From CAWEQO01 sp963811225 (GTDB lineage Bacteria; Chloroflexota; Anaerolineae; Anaerolineales; Anaerolineaceae): DNA of 63,789 bases. The translations under genes were made by a program, and so were the position numbers. Under the pieces are notes generated by a model, which saw nothing but the letters and a program-made list of their open reading frames with translations, searched no databases and had not been told where the DNA came from. Of the stretch, positions 7,860-16,654 are shown piece after piece. Each line of letters starts with the position of its first letter. Position 1 is the first letter of the stretch. The stretch is taken from assembly GCA_963811225.1 (NCBI GenBank), contig CAWEQO010000016.1:1-63789 (forward strand). Direction: 5' to 3'.

Positions 7860-9047
7860 TCAATACCTCTTCCGATAAACCAAAATGGCAACGATAATAC
7901 CGGAGGCGAACATGCCGCCCATGAAGATGAAAGCGGCCGGGGCTAATAACATGCCGCCCGAGATGGCCAGCCCGCTGGTGCAGCCGCCGGCGATCCCTGC
8001 GCCGTACTGCAGCAGGACCGCGCCGAAAAAGCCGATTATGAAGCGCTTCCAGCCAGCCGGGCCGAAGACCTTTTTCCAGGTCGGGTCGTCGTTCCAGCGC
8101 AGGCGGAAGGTGCCGCTAGACAGGGAGGCCAGGAAGCCGCCAAAGAACATGCCTACCAGCAGCATGACCTGCCAGTTGAAGCCGGGCGGGGTGATGAACT
8201 TGAAGTAGGTGTTATCTGCGGCGGATGGGGCCACTTTGTTGAGGATGGTGCTGGTGAAGGCTGCGAAGCCGCCCGAGGCAGACAGCAGGTGCTGGCTGAG
8301 CAGCGCCATGCCAATGGCGACCAGCCCGAGCAGCACCCCGGCCGCATAGGGCGACCAGAACTCCTGGCGGACGCGGCCCCAAACCCACAGCAGCCAGGAC
8401 GACGGCTGCTGGGCGCTACGGCGCAGGCGGCGTTCGTTCCAGACCACATAGCCGCTGCCGCCAACCAGACCGGCTGCCAGCAGGAAGCCCAGCGCCCAGT
8501 TGCCGGCGGCATTTTGCGGCCTGGTTTTTGGGGGATTGGCTGCGGCAGGAGGGGATGCCGGGGCTGCGCCAGCACCGCCGGGGGAGTCGCCGGGGCCGGA
8601 AGGCATGGAAGGCCCGATCGCCGGACCGATGGCCGGTCCGAGCGGGCTGGTTTTACCCGGATTGGGAACGGCATTGACGTCGATGGTGACGCCCAGCTCG
8701 GCGGCGTAGGTGTTGCACACCTGGCTGAGGTTGTCGGTGTGGCAGTTTTGGCAGCTGGCGGTCATCGCACTGAGATCGCTGGTCACGCCCTGGTGGGCGG
8801 TGGCGAAGTCTTTGGCGTCGCGGCTGCCGCCATGGCAAACCACACAGGCGTCATAAGGTTCGTGATCGATGTGCCAACTGCCCTGGTTGTTGACCGGGTA
8901 CTGGTTTTGGATCTCGTGACAAGTTTTACAGCTCGAAGGGTTGCCGCACTGTGCGTCGACCACCTGTGGGGTTTGGATCGTGAAGACCGCAAACACCAGC
9001 AGCAGGCCGCCGATCAGCAGGGAGAACCAGGATAGCTTGCGAAGCAT
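7860..9047 (-). CDS. Fusion of a triheme cytochrome c domain with a YeeE/YedE transporter
   Basis: A 395-residue protein starting MLRKLSWF after GGAGG. Residues 1-32 are a signal/anchor helix. Three heme-binding CxxCH motifs follow: CKTCH, CVVCH and CQNCH, with extra His residues (SWHIDHEP) that could be distal ligands, much like NapC/NrfH-type cytochromes. A Pro/Gly-rich linker (about 135-175, with GPAIGPAIGP) leads to a membrane domain of the YeeE/YedE family containing the hallmark GGCTSGLAISGG, whose Cys is part of the proposed sulfur relay. The next gene supplies the second half-transporter with Sec in GY-U-PGT. I infer electron delivery from periplasmic hemes to sulfur or selenium chemistry during uptake; the substrate (thiosulfate, polysulfide, other) is unknown. 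Confidence 0.85.
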   Translation of the reverse strand: MLRKLSWFSLLIGGLLLVFAVFTIQTPQVVDAQCGNPSSCKTCHEIQNQYPVNNQGSWHIDHEPYDACVVCHGGSRDAKDFATAHQGVTSDLSAMTASCQNCHTDNLSQVCNTYAAELGVTIDVNAVPNPGKTSPLGPAIGPAIGPSMPSGPGDSPGGAGAAPASPPAAANPPKTRPQNAAGNWALGFLLAAGLVGGSGYVVWNERRLRRSAQQPSSWLLWVWGRVRQEFWSPYAAGVLLGLVAIGMALLSQHLLSASGGFAAFTSTILNKVAPSAADNTYFKFITPPGFNWQVMLLVGMFFGGFLASLSSGTFRLRWNDDPTWKKVFGPAGWKRFIIGFFGAVLLQYGAGIAGGCTSGLAISGGMLLAPAAFIFMGGMFASGIIVAILVYRKRY

Positions 9048-9282
9048 GGAGTACCTCCGCGGGGCGCTTCACCCGCAATCTATTTGATAACATACGTGGG
9101 GGTTTCTGCAAGTGGCATCTTTCACAGGTTCGGCGGTTGAATGTCATAGAGAGAAATTTTTCAACTGGAACGTGATCTTTGAGGGGCCGGTTGGCGCGTG
9201 CATGAGTTCGAACCATCCTTTAAGTGGTCGAAAAGGCCCGTTTGTGCCATAATTCTTGTGCAACTAAATCGAAGGAGAGACA

Positions 9283-10674
9283 ATGTTACCGACAAAGATT
9301 GTCATTATCGGCGCGGGGAGCGCCATCTTTGGACTGAATACGTTGGGGGCGTTGATGCAGAGCGAGCGGCTGCGCGGCAGCCGGCTGTCGCTGGTGGACC
9401 GCGACCCGGGCGCGCTGGAGCGTATGACGGGTTTAGCCGGCCGGCTGAACCGGGATTGGGGCGCCAGGATGCAAATCAGCTCCTACACCCATCACGAGGA
9501 GGCCCTGGATGGGGCTGCGTTCGTCGTCTCGGCCATCGAGGTGCCGCCCAGGGAGCGTTTGTGGCGGGAGGACTTCGAGGTGACTTTGCGGCATGGGGTG
9601 CGCCAGCCGTACGCCGAGAACGGCGGACCGGGCGGCTTCGCTCATGCGGCCCGCAATGTGCTGCCGGTGCTGAAGATCGCGCATGACATGGAAAAGGCCT
9701 GCCCCAACGCTTTTTTCGTCAACTTCAGCAACCCAATGGTGCGCATCTGCGACGCCATCCACCGTTACAGCCAAATCAAAGTGATCGGTTTGTGCCACCA
9801 GATCTACGCCGGGTATGGGATTGTGGGCTTCCTCCTGGCCGAGCGGCTGGGAATCGAGCTGCCGCCGCGGCCATTCAGCGCACATGCGGTCAAGGCGCAC
9901 TCGAAGAACTTCAAGCGGATCGTCGACCAGGCAGTGGAAAAGATCGACATCAAGGCGGCCGGGTTGAATCACTTCACCTGGATGCTGGACGTGCGCGAGA
10001 AGTCCAGCGGCGAGGATCTGTACCCGCTGGTGGCCGAGGCCTGGAAGACCGCGCCGGAGTGGTTCGAGCCGCTGACCCGGCGGGCGTTCGAGGCGTTTGG
10101 GATCATGCCGATCCCGGGCGATGGGCACCTGTGCGAGTACCTGCCCTGGATGAGCGACCCGGAAACCAGGCCGTGGGAGAAATACGGCATCTTGCTGTAC
10201 GATTGGGATGAAGCCGAGCTGCGCCGTGAGGATGGTCACGCCGAGATCGGCCGGATGGGCGCGGGCGAGGCAGATGTCGAGCGCCTCAAAGGGGCCGACA
10301 GCGAGGGGGCGGTCGAGGTGATCGAGGGCATCGCCGGGGCCGGCAACCACGATCACCTGGCCGTGGACCTGCCAAACGAGGGGCAGATTGCCAATTTACC
10401 GGCGGGAGCGATCGTCGAGACGCCGGGGGTCTTTAGCGGGATGGGCGCGCAGGGACTGGCGGTGGGCGAGCTGCCCGTGCCGGTGGCCGAGCTGTGCCGG
10501 CGTGAGATCACGGTCGGTCAGCTGACGGTGGACGCGGCGGTCAGCGGAGACCGTCAGCTGGCGCTGCAGTGCCTTCTGCTGGACCCGGTCATCCGGGACA
10601 TCGACGTGGCCAAGGAGATTTTGGACGATTATTTGGTGACGTTTAAGGAGCAGCTGCCGCAGTTCTGGAAGTAA
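9283..10674 (+). CDS. Glycoside hydrolase family 4 (alpha-galactosidase/alpha-glucosidase-like)
   Basis: A 463-residue GH4 enzyme. GH4 glycosidases need NAD+ and a divalent metal and cleave by a redox-elimination mechanism. The Rossmann motif GAGSAIFG lies at residues 9-16, VNFSNPM in the middle, the metal-binding Cys in GLCHQIY and the metal-binding His in GLNHFTW. GAGGAGACA-type Shine-Dalgarno (GGAGAGACA) precedes the ATG at 9283. Substrate specificity within GH4 (alpha-galactoside, alpha-glucoside, alpha-glucuronide, 6-phospho sugars) is not certain; the length and motifs look most like the MelA/AglA side. It stands alone, divergent from the cytochrome-YeeE gene, in a 235-base shared upstream region with a possible -10 (CATAAT) at about 9249. 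Confidence 0.85.
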   Translation: MLPTKIVIIGAGSAIFGLNTLGALMQSERLRGSRLSLVDRDPGALERMTGLAGRLNRDWGARMQISSYTHHEEALDGAAFVVSAIEVPPRERLWREDFEVTLRHGVRQPYAENGGPGGFAHAARNVLPVLKIAHDMEKACPNAFFVNFSNPMVRICDAIHRYSQIKVIGLCHQIYAGYGIVGFLLAERLGIELPPRPFSAHAVKAHSKNFKRIVDQAVEKIDIKAAGLNHFTWMLDVREKSSGEDLYPLVAEAWKTAPEWFEPLTRRAFEAFGIMPIPGDGHLCEYLPWMSDPETRPWEKYGILLYDWDEAELRREDGHAEIGRMGAGEADVERLKGADSEGAVEVIEGIAGAGNHDHLAVDLPNEGQIANLPAGAIVETPGVFSGMGAQGLAVGELPVPVAELCRREITVGQLTVDAAVSGDRQLALQCLLLDPVIRDIDVAKEILDDYLVTFKEQLPQFWK

Positions 10675-10760
10675 AAAGGGAGTAGAAAGTAGAGAACAGA
10701 GAGCAGTTAGAACACGCCTGCGTTCTAACTGCTCTCTGTTCTCTACTTTCTACTCTCTTT
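10675..10760. terminator. Very long bidirectional terminator, about 39-bp stem
   Basis: Arms 10681-10713 and 10722-10754 are perfectly complementary over 33 bp around an 8-nt loop, and pairing continues outward with one G-U to about 39 bp including the flanking A-run and T-run. It lies between the GH4 gene and the convergent queuosine transporter gene. The 5' arm is almost pure purine whichever strand is read. Confidence 0.85.
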
Positions 10761-10762
10761 AT

Positions 10763-11477
10763 TTAGAACTTGACCGGATTGTAATCCGTGCCACGGTCGA
10801 AGTAGTCTTCATTTTCGGAGCGTTTGAGATAGCGGACGACCACGTAGGTCAGTGGAGTCGCCAGGACTTCGTAGACCACCTTGAAGCCCCACTGCGCCAG
10901 GATGGTCGTCAGCAGCTCGGGCGGCGACAAGATGCCAAAGAATGCCAGGGTGATGAAGATGGTTGAAGTCGATGCCCTCGCCGAGGACGGTCGAGGAGAT
11001 GGTGCGCAGCCACAAGAAGCGGCCCTCGGTGCGGACTTTCAAGCGGGACATGACGTATGAATTCAGGAACTCGCCGGACAAGTAAGCCACAAACGATGCC
11101 CCGAGCAAGCGGGGGGCGAAGCCCAAGATGGCCAGGTAGGCTTGCTGGGATTCCGGAGCGGTCTGGAATGGCCCGACCGTCCAAAAGGATGCGGGGGGCA
11201 GCAAGCCGGCCAGCCAGATTGCCGTCACGGCCAGCAGATTGCAGAAGAATCCGGTCCAGATGACACGGCGGGCGTTGCTGTAGCCGTAGACCTCGGTCAA
11301 GACGTCGCCGAAGATGTAGGCGATGGGGAACAGGACCACTGCGGCCGGGAGCACGAGCCCGAAGATTGTGACGAGCTTAACGGCCACGATATTCGAGATG
11401 ATCAGCGTGGTCACGAAGACGGCTGTAACGAATGGATACCAGCGGTAGCCGCTGCGTTCTCTGGGCTGTTTTGGCAA
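10763..11477 (-). pseudogene. yhhQ: Queuosine precursor transporter (YhhQ/VUT_1 family) with C-terminal frameshift
   Basis: Membrane protein of the VUT_1/YhhQ family, which imports queuosine precursors such as preQ0/preQ1. The N-terminal part is typical (TTLIISNIVAVKLV, FPIAYIFGDVLTEVYGYS, SGEFLNSYVMSRLKVRTEGR, LGEGID). After LGEGID the frame is lost: one extra base near 10963-10969 diverts translation into an unrelated tail ending at 10809, whereas the other frame continues the family sequence (TIFITLAFFGILSPPE, then VVYEVLATPLTYVVVRYLKR) to a TAA at 10763. The correct product would be about 237 residues. Start is TTG at 11477 with GAGGG upstream, 10 bases after the queF stop. Mutation and sequencing error cannot be told apart here. 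Confidence 0.85.
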
Positions 11478-11487
11478 GCGGCCCTCT

Positions 11488-11940
11488 TTAGCCTTGCGGT
11501 TCTTGTTTGGCGGGTTTCAGCCACTGCCGGCGGGCTTCGGGCGTCTTGGTCTTTTCGGACTCGATCGTGATGCCGATACCGCCGCGGATGTTGAAGATAC
11601 CGGTTACCTTGATCCAATGCGGATCGAGGACTTTGACCAGATCATCCATGATCTGGTTGACGACGTGTTCGTGAAAAGCTCCCTCATTGCGGTACGACCA
11701 CAAGTAGAGCTTGTAAGATTTCGATTCGACTACTTTCTCATCCGGCACGTACTCGACTTTGATGTGGGCGAAGTCCGGCTGGCCGGTCATCGGGCACTGG
11801 CAGGTGAATTCGTCGGTTTCCAGCGTGACCAGGTAATAGCGGCCGGGCGAGCGGTTGGGGAAGGCCTCCAGGTTCTTGCTCGGCTGCGCCGGGCGACCTA
11901 AGACGGACAAGCCTTCCAGATCGGTTGGTTCAGTTCCCAT
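11488..11940 (-). CDS. queF: NADPH-dependent preQ0 reductase QueF
   Basis: A 150-residue QueF of the short, single-domain type, which reduces 7-cyano-7-deazaguanine (preQ0) to preQ1 in queuosine biosynthesis. The active-site region FTCQCPMTGQPDFAHI has the Cys that forms the thioimide with the nitrile and the nearby Asp; the NADPH-binding signature appears as SKSYKLYLWSYRNEGAFHE. GGAGG precedes the ATG at 11940. It is followed by the YhhQ-type transporter gene, forming a two-gene unit for import and use of queuosine precursors. No preQ1 riboswitch is possible in the very short leader predicted from the promoter. Confidence 0.95.
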   Translation of the reverse strand: MGTEPTDLEGLSVLGRPAQPSKNLEAFPNRSPGRYYLVTLETDEFTCQCPMTGQPDFAHIKVEYVPDEKVVESKSYKLYLWSYRNEGAFHEHVVNQIMDDLVKVLDPHWIKVTGIFNIRGGIGITIESEKTKTPEARRQWLKPAKQEPQG

Positions 11941-11963
11941 AGATGTTTCCTCCGGACCTGAAT

Positions 11964-11972
11964 TATACCAAG
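11964..11972 (-). promoter_or_regulatory. Extended -10 promoter of queF
   Basis: On the minus strand TGG-TATAAT lies about 24 bases upstream of the queF ATG, a perfect -10 with TGn extension. No good -35 is visible at 17 bases. The leader would be only about 16 bases. Confidence 0.6.
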
Positions 11973-12038
11973 GGAAGGGATTGCAAACTCAGGCAATTAG
12001 GGACCAGGAATCGAGAATAGCGCCTGAGGTGAAGGGTA

Positions 12039-12091
12039 AACGGAAGCGAAGAGGCAGTGGGAAACAAAACCACTGCCTCTTCGCTTCCGTT
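12039..12091. terminator. Long inverted repeat, 22 to 26-bp stem
   Basis: Arms 12039-12060 and 12070-12091 are perfectly complementary over 22 bp with a 9-nt loop; pairing continues four more bp past a single bulged A. It follows the last gene of the ABC export operon (minus strand). Confidence 0.8.
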
Positions 12092-12110
12092 ACCGATCAA
12101 CGTTCGGAGT

Positions 12111-13331
12111 TTATTCTCCAAACCGCACGTCGACGCTCATGCCGGGCCGCAGGCCGCCGGGGATGCTGTCGAGGTCGATCCAGGTGGTGTAGACCACGTC
12201 GCCGCCAAGGGTGTCTGCCAGGGGCGAGATTTCGGCCACCCGCCCGGGAACGTTTTGCCCGAGAGCCTTGATCAAGACCGTCACCGGCTGGCCGATGCTG
12301 ACCTGGGGCACGTCACGCTCGCTCAGATCGGTTGTCTCAACTCGCAGATGGTCCAGGTCGGCCAGGGTCAGGATGGCCTGCCCAGGCAGCACCCACTCGC
12401 CGCCAACCACTCGCAGGCTGCTGACCGCGCCGTCGAAAGGCGCTTTGAGCTCGACGTCGGCAAGAGAGGACTGGGCAGCGGTCAATTGGGCTTGAGCGTT
12501 CTGGATACGGGCCTGCGCCAGCGCCAATGCCTCTGGGTCGGGACCGTTCTGGAGCTGGTCGTACTCGCGCTGGGCGGCGTCCAGCTCTGCCTTAGCGACC
12601 TGCAGCTCACCCTCGGCCTTGTCGACCTCGACTGCGTTTGGGATGGAGAGCAGGTAGTTCAGGTTGGCCTGGGCTCGATCGCGGGCGGTGCGGGTGGCAG
12701 CCAGAGCGCTGAGCGCGCCGGCCTTGGTCACGCTGTCCTCGGGGCTGCCGGACAAGCCATTGTAGGCCTCCTCGGCCTTCTCGACCCGGTCCTGGGCCAC
12801 CGTTAGATCGGCGCGGGCCACGGCAATCTGGTCGTCGCTGCCCACCTGGAACTGCTTCCAGCTGCGGTGCTTTTGGGCTGTATCGTAGGCGTCTGCGGCT
12901 TGCGCCAGCCGCAGCTGAGCCTGGGCGCGGGCCTGCTCGGCGCTGTTTTGCAGGCTGGTCAGCTCCTGTTGGGCCGAGAGCAGCTCCAGGTTGGCGGCTT
13001 CGACCGCCGCAGCCAGCTTCTTACTGCCGGAGAGCCGCACCAGCACCTGCCCCTGCTGCACCTTGTCGCCGTTAGCGACGCGAACTTCCTGTACCGAGCC
13101 GCCCTGAGCGAAGGCTACCTGCGCCAGCCGGGCCGGAACGATGGAACCGGAAGCGGTCACGCCGCCGCTGATTGAGGCAGGCGCTCCGGCGGCAGCGCCG
13201 CCAGTGGGCACGGAGCGATCCAGAACCACAGTGGGCAGCGGTGTGGGCGCCGGGGGGTTCAGGGCGCTGCAGGCGGGCAGCGCCAGCAGCGCAAGCAGGG
13301 CCAGCAAGACCCATAAAACGTTGGATTTCAT
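12111..13331 (-). CDS. Efflux periplasmic adaptor lipoprotein (HlyD/MacA-like)
   Basis: A 406-residue membrane-fusion protein. It begins MKSNVLWVLLALLALLALPAC, a lipoprotein signal with the lipobox Cys near residue 21, then a Pro/Thr-rich linker. A split biotinyl-lipoyl domain (SGSIVPARLAQVAFAQGG, VRVANGDKVQQGQVLVRL) flanks a long alpha-helical hairpin rich in Ala, Gln and Glu (about 110-270), followed by the beta-barrel region (APFDGAVSSLRVVGGEWV). It is the last gene of an operon with an ATPase and two FtsX-type permeases, one base after the ATPase stop and with AGGAG upstream. It probably links the ABC pump to the outside of the cell; the cargo is unknown. Confidence 0.85.
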   Translation of the reverse strand: MKSNVLWVLLALLALLALPACSALNPPAPTPLPTVVLDRSVPTGGAAAGAPASISGGVTASGSIVPARLAQVAFAQGGSVQEVRVANGDKVQQGQVLVRLSGSKKLAAAVEAANLELLSAQQELTSLQNSAEQARAQAQLRLAQAADAYDTAQKHRSWKQFQVGSDDQIAVARADLTVAQDRVEKAEEAYNGLSGSPEDSVTKAGALSALAATRTARDRAQANLNYLLSIPNAVEVDKAEGELQVAKAELDAAQREYDQLQNGPDPEALALAQARIQNAQAQLTAAQSSLADVELKAPFDGAVSSLRVVGGEWVLPGQAILTLADLDHLRVETTDLSERDVPQVSIGQPVTVLIKALGQNVPGRVAEISPLADTLGGDVVYTTWIDLDSIPGGLRPGMSVDVRFGE

Positions 13332-13332
13332 C

Positions 13333-14037
13333 TTACGCTCCTGACTGAACCGTCTCCATGGCGCCGTTCGACACGATGCAGCCATCTCGCAAGGTGACCA
13401 CGCGGCGAGCGTACTGGATGACGCGCGGATCGTGCGTGGCGAAGACGAAGGTGACGCCGGTTTCCCGGTTCAAGCGAGTCATGATCTCCATGATCTGCTT
13501 GCCGTTGGGCGTGTCCAGGTTCGCCGTTGGCTCGTCCGCCAGGACCAGGGCCGGGCTGCTCGCCAGGGCGCGGGCGATGGCCACACGCTGCTGCTCACCG
13601 CCGGAGAGCTGGTCGGGGCGGTGGTAGGCGCGCTCTTTCAGGTCGACTGCTTCGAGCAGCTGCAGGACGCGCTCCCTGCGCTGCGTGGCGTTTTGGCCAT
13701 TGAGCAGCAGCGGCATCTCGACGTTCTCGAAGGCCGTTAGGGTAGGGATCAGCGCAAAGAACTGGAAGATAAAGCCGATGGTGCCGCGCCGCATGTCGGC
13801 GCGCTGGTTGCGGTTGAGGCGGGTAACGTCTTTGCCGTTGATGTAGACCTGGCCGGAAGTGGGCTGGTCGAGGCAGCCGATGATCTGCAAGAGGGTGGTC
13901 TTGCCAGAGCCGGACGGACCCACCAGGGCGGTAAATTCACCCGGTTCGATCGTGAGGTCGACGCCGCGCAGGGCCTGCGTCTCAACTTTACCGATCTGAT
14001 AATTGCGAGTTACGTTTTCAATCTTCGTGACTTCCAT
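13333..14037 (-). CDS. ABC transporter ATPase of the MacB/LolD type
   Basis: A 234-residue ATPase with Walker A GPSGSGKTT, signature LSGGEQQRVAIARAL, Walker B ALVLADEPTANLD and the switch His in FATHDPRV. This size and the ERV-LLLNGQ insertion fit the MacB/LolD/FtsE group that works with FtsX-type permeases, two of which lie just upstream. The ATG at 14037 follows GGAGA; the open frame continues upstream but overlaps the permease. Energises export by the neighbouring permeases. Confidence 0.92.
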   Translation of the reverse strand: MEVTKIENVTRNYQIGKVETQALRGVDLTIEPGEFTALVGPSGSGKTTLLQIIGCLDQPTSGQVYINGKDVTRLNRNQRADMRRGTIGFIFQFFALIPTLTAFENVEMPLLLNGQNATQRRERVLQLLEAVDLKERAYHRPDQLSGGEQQRVAIARALASSPALVLADEPTANLDTPNGKQIMEIMTRLNRETGVTFVFATHDPRVIQYARRVVTLRDGCIVSNGAMETVQSGA

Positions 14038-14080
14038 GATATTTCTCCATAACCATTTTACAAGAGAGCGCTCTTTGCGC

Positions 14081-15298
14081 TTATTGGCCGCTGCGTAGAG
14101 CCTCAACGGGCTCCAGATGCGCTGCCAGCAGCGCCGGGTAGAGCGAAGCCAGCAGGGTAACGACAAAGGCGGTGATCACCAGGGAAACGGTATCCTGGAG
14201 GGTGAGCTGGCCGTAGATGCGCTCTCCCATCATGATGCCGGTAACGCCCATGTTGCCAATGTAAAAGCCGATCTTGGAGGCATACAGCGCGAGCAGGCTG
14301 CCGATGCCAAGGCCCATCAAAATGCCCAACAGCGCCAGCAGGCTCGATTCAGCGAAGAACATGGCCATGATGCTGCGGCTTTTCATGCCGATGGCGGACA
14401 GGATGCCGATTTCACGCGTGCGCTCGAAGACCGACATGACCAGGGTATTGACGATCACGGTGGCGGTAATGGCGAGGACGATCAGGTACAGGATGATGAT
14501 GTAAGCGTTCGACATTTGTTCCGTTTGGATCAGAATCTCGTTCATCTGCTCCCAGGTCTTCACTTGATAGCGACCGGCCTGTAAGGCCGAGACGACCGAG
14601 GGGGCGTCCTCTTTATTCTTTAGCAGCACAAAGACCGTGCTGGCGTGACCATCGGTTTGGGTGATCGCCTGGGCTTTGGAGAGTGGCATGAAGACCGTGC
14701 TCTGGTCGTAGCCGGGGATACCGGTGGTATAGATGCCGCGAATGGTGAAGACTTGCTCGTCCACGTCACCGTTAGAGGTGTTGACCAGCAGGTTGACCGC
14801 CTGCCCGGCTTGCAGATCGAGCTGCTCGGCCAGGGTCTTACCGATCAGGATCCCGTCACGATCGTCAGCAGCCAGGTAGCTGCCGGCGGTCAGGCCGTCT
14901 TGGAAGGGTTTGTTGGCAGCGGATGCCGGATCGATGCCGACGATGCGAACGCCGGTGGTTTCTTCTCCATCGGCGACCATACCGCTGGCAAACAGGCGCG
15001 GCGTGGCGACGTCCACCGGGGTGAGGGCTGCAATCTGTGCGGCCATCTGCACGGGGTTTTCGACCAGGTCTTCCCAGGCCAGGCTGGTTTTGTCTTCATC
15101 GTAGGTTGCCGCAGTCACCTGGAGGTGACCGCTCTGCAGCCGTATGGTTGCATCCATCGCATTGCGCATTTCACCCGTAAGCACGGCGGCCATCAGCATC
15201 AATAAGCCCAGGCCCATGCCCAGCGCCAGCGCCGAGAGGAGCGAGCGGCGGCGGTTGCGGTTGAGGTCGCGAATTGCCACTTTAAGGAGTTGGATCAT
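14081..15298 (-). CDS. FtsX/MacB-type ABC permease
   Basis: A 405-residue permease with the MacB_PCD/FtsX layout: an N-terminal helix after RRSLLSALALGMG, a large extracytoplasmic domain (about 45-265) and three C-terminal helices, with the cytoplasmic VFERTREIGILSAIGMK loop that contacts the ATPase. It ends LLASLYPALLAAHLEPVEALR, the usual FtsX C-terminal signature. It is paired with a second, similar permease immediately upstream, so the pump is probably a heterodimer of two FtsX subunits with one ATPase. ATG at 15298 with GAGGT; the stop of the preceding permease overlaps its leader. Confidence 0.88.
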   Translation of the reverse strand: MIQLLKVAIRDLNRNRRRSLLSALALGMGLGLLMLMAAVLTGEMRNAMDATIRLQSGHLQVTAATYDEDKTSLAWEDLVENPVQMAAQIAALTPVDVATPRLFASGMVADGEETTGVRIVGIDPASAANKPFQDGLTAGSYLAADDRDGILIGKTLAEQLDLQAGQAVNLLVNTSNGDVDEQVFTIRGIYTTGIPGYDQSTVFMPLSKAQAITQTDGHASTVFVLLKNKEDAPSVVSALQAGRYQVKTWEQMNEILIQTEQMSNAYIIILYLIVLAITATVIVNTLVMSVFERTREIGILSAIGMKSRSIMAMFFAESSLLALLGILMGLGIGSLLALYASKIGFYIGNMGVTGIMMGERIYGQLTLQDTVSLVITAFVVTLLASLYPALLAAHLEPVEALRSGQ

Positions 15299-15306
15299 TG
15301 TGTACC

Positions 15307-16533
15307 TCACACGTAATGGAGCGCGGCGGCCGGGTCCTTGCGGGCGGCTTCGCGGGCCGGGTAATAGGATGCCAGGATGGAGATGATCACGACCGTCAGG
15401 CCGCGCTGCAGCAGCTTGTTCACCCCAAGCGTGGGGTAGATGCGGCTGTTGATCAGGGCGGTGTACTCGGTCAGGGTGGAGAAGGCGCTGAAGTCGAAGC
15501 CGATCTGCCCGAGGGTGAAATTGATGATCAGTCCGAGGGCAATGCCGAACGCCAGCCCGATGATGCCCATCAAAGCACCTTCCACGAGGAAGAGCGCCGA
15601 TACCTGGCGGGGCTTCAAGCCGAGCGCTCCGAGAATGCCGATCTCACGCGTGCGCTCGAACACGGCCATGACCAGCAGGTTGAGAATGCCAATTCCGGCG
15701 ATGATCATGATGACCACGCTGAAGATGTTCATTACACCGCTCTTCGATTGGATTGCGGACTGCATCTCCGGGAAGTTGGTTTGCCATGAGCCGATCTCCT
15801 CGCCGGAGAGCTGGGGCTTGAGCGCCTTTATCACGGCGGCTTCCTGCCCGAGCGACTGGAGCGAGACCATCACCTCGGTGGACTGGCCGGTGAGGCCATA
15901 CAGGTCTTGAGCTTCGGCCAGCGACATGTAGATCGTGCGCTTTTCGATCTCGGCCATGCCCAGGTCGTAGACCCCGGCGACGGTCATGGTGCGCTGACGC
16001 ATCTGGTTATGCATGGCCCGCCCGGCCAGGGTAATGCGGTCGCCGGCGGTGACGCCCATGGCCTTGGCAAGACCCTGACCAATGAAGATCATGTCGCGAT
16101 CGTCGGGGGTAAGATATCGCCCGGCCGACACATTTTGCCCAACCAGGCTGACAGGCAGCTCTTTCTCCGGCTCGATCCCGGCGATGCTGACCGAGAAGGC
16201 GCCTTCGTGGCTGCTGGCCAAACCGCCGGTGACGATGCGCCGTGAGGCGGCCACGACCTGGGGTTGGGCCAGGGCAGACTGGATGATGTCTTCGTCGTTT
16301 TGGAGGGGTAGAAGCGAGGTCTTGCCGGACTGCGAATATCCTTCCGCGTGGACCTGGATATTCCCGCCCAAAACTTTGATCGCGTTGCCATAGATTGCCT
16401 GCTCGAAACCGGCCATGAAACCGTCGTACCACATCATAAGCGCCATGCCGATTCCGACCGCCAGGAAGACGATCAGGGTGCGGCGGCGCTGCCGCCAGAT
16501 GTTTCGCCAGGCCAGGCGAAGATAGAGGGTCAT
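15307..16533 (-). CDS. FtsX/MacB-type ABC permease (second subunit)
   Basis: A 408-residue permease with the same plan as its neighbour: a helix after RRRTLIVFLAVGIGMAL, a large outer domain, three C-terminal helices, a VFERTREIGILGALGLK coupling loop and a C-terminal ASYYPAREAARKDPAAAL signature. It is the first structural gene of the export operon behind the TetR regulator. The start at 16533 has AAGGAACG upstream. Lol-type lipoprotein release is unlikely in an organism without a classical outer membrane; drug, lipid or peptide export are open options. Confidence 0.88.
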   Translation of the reverse strand: MTLYLRLAWRNIWRQRRRTLIVFLAVGIGMALMMWYDGFMAGFEQAIYGNAIKVLGGNIQVHAEGYSQSGKTSLLPLQNDEDIIQSALAQPQVVAASRRIVTGGLASSHEGAFSVSIAGIEPEKELPVSLVGQNVSAGRYLTPDDRDMIFIGQGLAKAMGVTAGDRITLAGRAMHNQMRQRTMTVAGVYDLGMAEIEKRTIYMSLAEAQDLYGLTGQSTEVMVSLQSLGQEAAVIKALKPQLSGEEIGSWQTNFPEMQSAIQSKSGVMNIFSVVIMIIAGIGILNLLVMAVFERTREIGILGALGLKPRQVSALFLVEGALMGIIGLAFGIALGLIINFTLGQIGFDFSAFSTLTEYTALINSRIYPTLGVNKLLQRGLTVVIISILASYYPAREAARKDPAAALHYV

Positions 16534-16654
16534 AGGTGACGTTCCTTTCTACATTGACGAACCAAACAAAATACCACAGAACGGATACAACAAAACACAC
16601 GGGCCGGGTGCGTTGTGGCTGCGTAAGTCACAACAGCGCGCCCGGGCGGTAGGT

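Noticed and set aside
11941..12035. preQ1 riboswitch before queF
   Set aside because: The promoter leaves a leader of about 16 bases, too short for an aptamer, and no aptamer-like sequence is seen.
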